Source: Fasciolopsis buskii
Lineage: Eukaryota; Platyhelminthes; Trematoda; Plagiorchiida; Fasciolidae
Length of the DNA stretch: 64,000 nt
Assembly (NCBI GenBank): GCA_008360955.1
Contig: LUCM01000553.1
Location: 87,826 to 151,825 of the forward strand
Direction: 5' to 3'
Shown here: positions 57,501 to 63,500 of the stretch, in pieces
Position numbering within the stretch: the first letter of the stretch is position 1
Layout: the number at the start of each line of letters is the position of its first letter
Notes under the pieces: generated by a model
Database searches by the model: none
What the model saw: only the letters and a program-made list of their open reading frames with translations
What the model was told of the DNA's origin: nothing
Translations under genes and position numbers: made by a program

Positions 57501-60500
57501 AAATAGTTTGGCCATTTATTAGCATCCGAAATATGTATTGAGTAGAAAAGTTACATATATTGCTGTACTCACCGTATAGTGTCTTCGGATCAGCTTGATC
57601 TGTACACACGGCCGAAATAGGTACATTTTCTGGGTTTTCCTTCTAGGTAACGCATTCTTGTATTTGGTTAAAAATTATAAACCGACATTCTAAAAACCAT
57701 AAATTCATTATTTTCTAGTGGAGTTTGACAGGAAAATGGACCGTTTGTTCCATCGCAAGGTTTGGCGTTGTTCTTCTAAAATTCTTGTAATCCTAAGTGA
57801 TTTGCTTTCTTTCAAGACATTATGTTCGTCTAAACGAGTGAATGATGTGGGAAATCTTTGCCAAACTCGTTTTCCATTTTCAACAAAATAACCCATCCAA
57901 AACTTCGGGTACTCGAATGCAATTTCTAGGGTAGAACTGGCCTTATTGAAGAAAGTGACTCTTCCAAAAGATTGTGGCAAACAAGCTCCCTTTAACCCGC
58001 GCTCTGTTCTGTAATAATGCTGTCATTTTAATAAAAATAAACTTTCATTTACTTTAGCCACCTAGTGTATAGATAAACGGATTAAGGCAAATCGATTATT
58101 TGGATTAAAGTTTGTTTCTTTTCACTATACTACGGAATGCCAACTATTGGTCAAGGAAAATTTCAGATGAAACCTGTGTTGGGAAAAAGCCTGGTCAAAA
58201 TCAGTGGCAAAACATTATGATCCACGGCTTACTTTAGATAGTAGATTAGATAGCAACTTGAAACCGTAAGTCCAGTTTCTTTTATCCTCCGTCTTATCGT
58301 TCAGCTGATACACTAGTAGAGTGGTGTATGCTTCACGGGCCGGCTTTTCTGATTTCGGATCCCATGACGCGATTGTATAGTTAGTCAGTGCATGGACCGA
58401 TTCGTTTCCAAGTCTCCTCTCATTGCTCTCCAAGTGAAATTGCACCCGACGCAGTGGTGTCCATAATCTGACTGAACTGCGTCCTTTCAGGAAAATTTGG
58501 ATCATACCAGCGCGAGTACGATCCCATGAAAGCTCAACGTGATACACGCTTTGTTCTGGTTGTCCTTTCAAGGAGACGTTAAAAGTTCTTATCTGGGACT
58601 GATAGTTCATGCCACAATTGGTTGCGTAAGCTGCATCAATAGAACAGTCCGCTTGAGATGTCCAACTTGACTTGTCATCTTCCCCCAGTTTGCGAATGTT
58701 GTGACGATAGAAGTGACTCTCCTTTGTCTTCCGACCGAATGAGAAGCTTGCTTCTATCGGCCACGGATATGTCGTTTTCAAATCAATCTGGTTGAAAAAG
58801 GATCGATCCCGTCCTGAGCTGATGCCCAAAAATACCGAATATTTATACTTATCCCCGTTTTGTCCAATATCCAACGAGGTGTTTAGTGCTCTAAAACTAT
58901 TATGGTTTCTTGCTTTCCAGCCCAATTGTGAGAAGCGAATAGTTTTTTTCTGAGACCCCGTTATCGAAACACCTGGATATAGAAAGCTAAACTGTACAGG
59001 TTCATTGTCCGCATTCACGGGAACATTTTCGGACAGGAGCACCGGGACATCCAGATAAGTCTCGTTGTTTGAAACAACCAGCAGCTTTACAAACTCGCCA
59101 TCTCTTTTAAAAAGCACCTTATTTGCAGCATTCAACCTTGGAACAATAAATTTGAGTTTTGCCTCTCCAAATCGTCCTGACTGATCGTAAATGACTTCTG
59201 ATTTCACGGAACATTCCATCAGAGAAAACAACCAGATGTCCAATGACGCAGAAGTTTGAGTAGATTCTAAATAGTAACGGAAACTTATTGAATTATCCTG
59301 AGATCTTCCCGGCTGACCTGATTGTAGCTGAATATGAAATTTGTCGCTGTGTGGACTGACAGACACTTGAAATCCGCTTTCAAAAGCTCGTGTCCCTCGG
59401 CCCTCCAGATGACGGAATCCCATAATAGCCCTTGCTGTTAACATGATCTCCTCATTTTTAGCTTCCCAACCAGTTAGTTCATAACGAAGCATGACTGTGC
59501 CCATTTCAAACCCCGTCCAAAATCCAATGTGTTGTGAGTTAAACACAGCCTCCAAGTTTCCTGATCGGTACGATTTCTCACCAGTGAATTGCAGGTACAA
59601 ACGCATTGGTGAGCCTGGCCCTACCCCAGAATTTGGAGTGAACTCGCCGCGAATTTCCAGCATTAAACCAAGCGGAAATTTCGCGACACCGTAATTGTAA
59701 TTGCTGTACCAACCTTTAAATTGTTCTGTTGGATTATTGGGAATAATTGCTAACATAGTAGATCCGTCCATTTCAAGCTCACTTTTTCGGCGGAACTTTT
59801 CGTGGAACAAAATCGAACCGAAGCTGGCCTTGCTACATTCCAGGGCAATAGTTCTAGCAGAATCCGCCGACTTGAACTTGAAATCACACCCCGACGAACG
59901 GGTTGGATGTCCTGAGAGATAGAAATCCAAATTAGACTGTACAGCGAAAACTGACTGCGTGATTAGCTCGCACATAAAATCTACCCCGTATTTACTGTTC
60001 GACATTGGTCGGGAGTACAAAAGCCGACCTTGCAACGTTACTTTTTGAGGGCCGAAATAAGTTCCTACCAGGGCGTCCATGCGACTATCGATTTCCAAAA
60101 TCGGGATCTGAATTTGCAGTAGTCCGGCGGCTTTGAATTCTATTTGAAGTGGTTTCCTTGCGACATTTCCATGTAATTCATTGCCCCATTCGAAACCTGC
60201 AATTAGCTCTGGAGTACCTCCTTCTACGAACTTGGTTGAATTATGCCGAATGAGTAATTTATTGGTTTCCAAATGATAGAAAATTTCCGTGTTTATAGCG
60301 GCGATTGGTTCGTTTTCATTCTTAGCAAGCAGATTCCTAAATGCTATCGCTGTTTTCGGTCCAACTTGTAATGTATATGTGGTATTCATCACAATCTCTT
60401 GATCATTTGGCCAGAGGAATCGGAAACTGTGCACGGGTAATCCACGATACAGAGTGCTTTCTACCATGTATAGGGTCTTCGAATCGAACTCCACCGAAGC

Positions 60501-63500
60501 AACAGTGACTACATTTTGAGTGACTGTATGACTGACATTTACACGAAAGTATCGGTCATTTCCCGGCGGAAAAATTCGGAAGGTAACGGAACCACTCAGA
60601 TCTTGAATCCAGGACACACCGGCTTTCCTTATGCTTTTCCATTTAAGGTATCCCCTGGCCAATGCGTCGATATTCTGAAATTTCAGGGCAGGAATCAACG
60701 CACTTATGCGCATTAAAATGTGGTTATGTTTGATCATATACAATAAGAATAATAAAACAGCATTAAAACACAGACAATAGCGTTCAGTGATTTCCGAATA
60801 AGTCTAGAAAAGGCAAGTGGTCGGGAAACATTAAGTAGGCTGTTGTTCAAGTTACATTTTGCGTGAACACCGAACCAAAAGCTTTAGTTCCAACTTCAGG
60901 TACGCTATAGTATCTTATCAAAAACGAGCACAAATGCAGCAAGGTGTCAGTTGAGTGGCGGATCTTTGTTAATTTACTGATAGAGGCTGGGGAATCTGCT
61001 CATCGAGGATGTTTGGAATCAGCCACAGCATGCTTAGTTTTTCTCACTTGAGATATAAATTAAAATAGGGAAGCAACATCGACCTAAATGTCCACATCTA
61101 AACATCCAGTAGATTAAGCTAATACCAGATAGGGGTCGTATAGTGTCAAGTTCACCGTACTTCGAGGGTCAGGTCGTCGCCGATACGCACTGATCGATCA
61201 TCTCATGAAAGTGGAGATCTCAGGGTGTTTTCTCTGACCTGATGAAACCATGGCATTAAAATGCTTTTATGGAATTCGCCACCTAACTTTTCCGGATTAT
61301 TAAGGGCAGCAAAGATTGTTGATTTCTAATTGACATAGCATTTCCCCTCTTGAGATTTCCTTCTGCGAAGAAAAACAACTTAGATTCAGATTTTCTTTTA
61401 TGAAAGCTTTCCCTCACTGACCAGACAAACTGCGTGACTTTCAAATTTGACGGTCTAAACATTAACAATGTCAGAGATGAATTCAAACCAACTTTTCAAA
61501 AATATATTAGAACTCTTCTCGATGCGGTTGCAAAATTCACTAACTATTTGGATTACCACGTCTTCTGTCAACTATGCTACGTGAAGTTTTGTGATTTTAT
61601 AAAATTTCCCTAATAAATCACAATCTGTCTACCCATCGAGTTTGCTCACTTTACACTCGGCATCCTTCAAAGCGTAATTCTCTCCTTACTCAGTAGATAT
61701 GAACGGAATAACATAAAAAGTACTGGTCGAAATTTTGCAGTGGCTTCCATAATTTGGCTTGGTAGAAATACAAAATGTACAAACCATTGTTGAATGTGCA
61801 ATTCCTTCTTTTAGAACTTAGATTAGAAATCTACAGAGGGGCACATAAGTTCACCAGAAACGGCATACACCTCTCCCCCTGCGACACAAAAGGACTACAC
61901 TTTAGGGGAGAACAGTAGTAAGGATTGTTTTATTAAAAACCAAGTGCTAGGATGATCTTGGCTTACTGGTTTTTATCAGTATTAGCTCGACTCTTGTTTT
62001 GTCACTTTCCTTACAATGGGAACTAGAATGACCGATGTATGTAGTGGGATAAAGATGAAATTACCGTTTTCCTTCACCGCACTTTTCATCTTCTCATCAA
62101 AATTTTCCTCATCTATGGTGATTATGACGCAGGAAATATTGATTATTAATCTTCTTTGTTTATTTTGAACGCCGTGCTTTTAGTAACAATTCGGCCAGAT
62201 CAAGATGAAGCTGTGGTACCGCATTTCGTATGCTGCATTAATAAATCTAGGAGTCTACACGGTGGTCCTTCGAATCGTTGAGCCTTCGCGATACTGATCA
62301 ATCATTTGAGTCTGGCTGGTGATCTTGAGCAGTTCCATCAAACTTTTAGATCACGTTCACTAAACTGTACACAATCTCTAGAATAGTTTGTAATCCACCC
62401 GGAGGGAACGCCTGCTTAAATTTGGCTTGATTTTTTATCAACTGAACACTATGAAAACTAGTTTGCTTTCGATAAACCAAGTCATTATGGACCCTATACT
62501 TTTCAAGTCATGCTTCTGTTAGAAAACCGCTGGATACAGAGAAACCGATCGATTAACGATAAAAAGTGGACAGTAGGAAAATTACCGTAAAGTCACAACT
62601 CCCGTGTTGCTGACGGTTTGTAAACAAATTAGCCATTGAATGTGTCCTGTTTACATTTCTCACTCATCCGATGACCCATATGCCTCTTGGTTTCGCGATT
62701 TTCACCATGTTAAAAGGTCTTGTATATATGGCTAAATTTTCCTTCTTATTCTACACTTCTTAGATCTGCATTCGAATTACTTTGTCCGAAATGATCTACA
62801 TTAAAACCAGATTAGTTAGGTCGCCAAGATACCAGAAATCCATCCATTTGTACAAATAGCAGTTATCTAAACCAAATGTTCAAGCCACGTGATAAGTTTA
62901 TTGGCCATTTTTTCTAAATGTAATCGGCACGAAGTGCACAGCACTCGCACTTCGTAATAATACCTGGAGATCATTGGAGAAAAGCCAATTGGACAGGCCA
63001 ATTCGATAGTGAAAGGAACCGTAACTTTTTCTGGCCTCAAAATCAGACTTTATCGCATAGTAACAATTATCGAGCATATTTTTACAATGCCTTAACTGAT
63101 TTATTCGGTCGAGTCATCGAAACAGAGTTAGTGGAAATGATGCTTCCGCAAACTACCTAAGAATGCCTAAAATCAATGGACGAAACATATCCTGTTTTCT
63201 AACTTCGTTGTATTTGTTGCATGCATCGTCATCTTTTATGTTTTTATCTTTCACTTCCTTTATTATGAAATAACAATGTGCGTCATTTTTCGGAAGACGG
63301 CCGCGGCCATCAGAGGGCTGCTAAGCGCAGAAGTTGGCCGGTGGTGGGCGGATTCGAACCGGCGACCTTGAGGCCCAAACGCTACGAACTTATCCGCTTG
63401 GCCATCGCCGGCAAGTTAACACCATGCCCGCCACGATTTGAAGGTGAGTTTAAATGAATCGCGTTAACCGATTTATAGGATTTGAATCATTCAGATCATT

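Noticed and set aside
63333..63411. Functional tRNA gene
   Set aside because: A and B boxes are present but the cloverleaf is imperfect and the sequence continues into a repeated body and tail; it is a SINE head.
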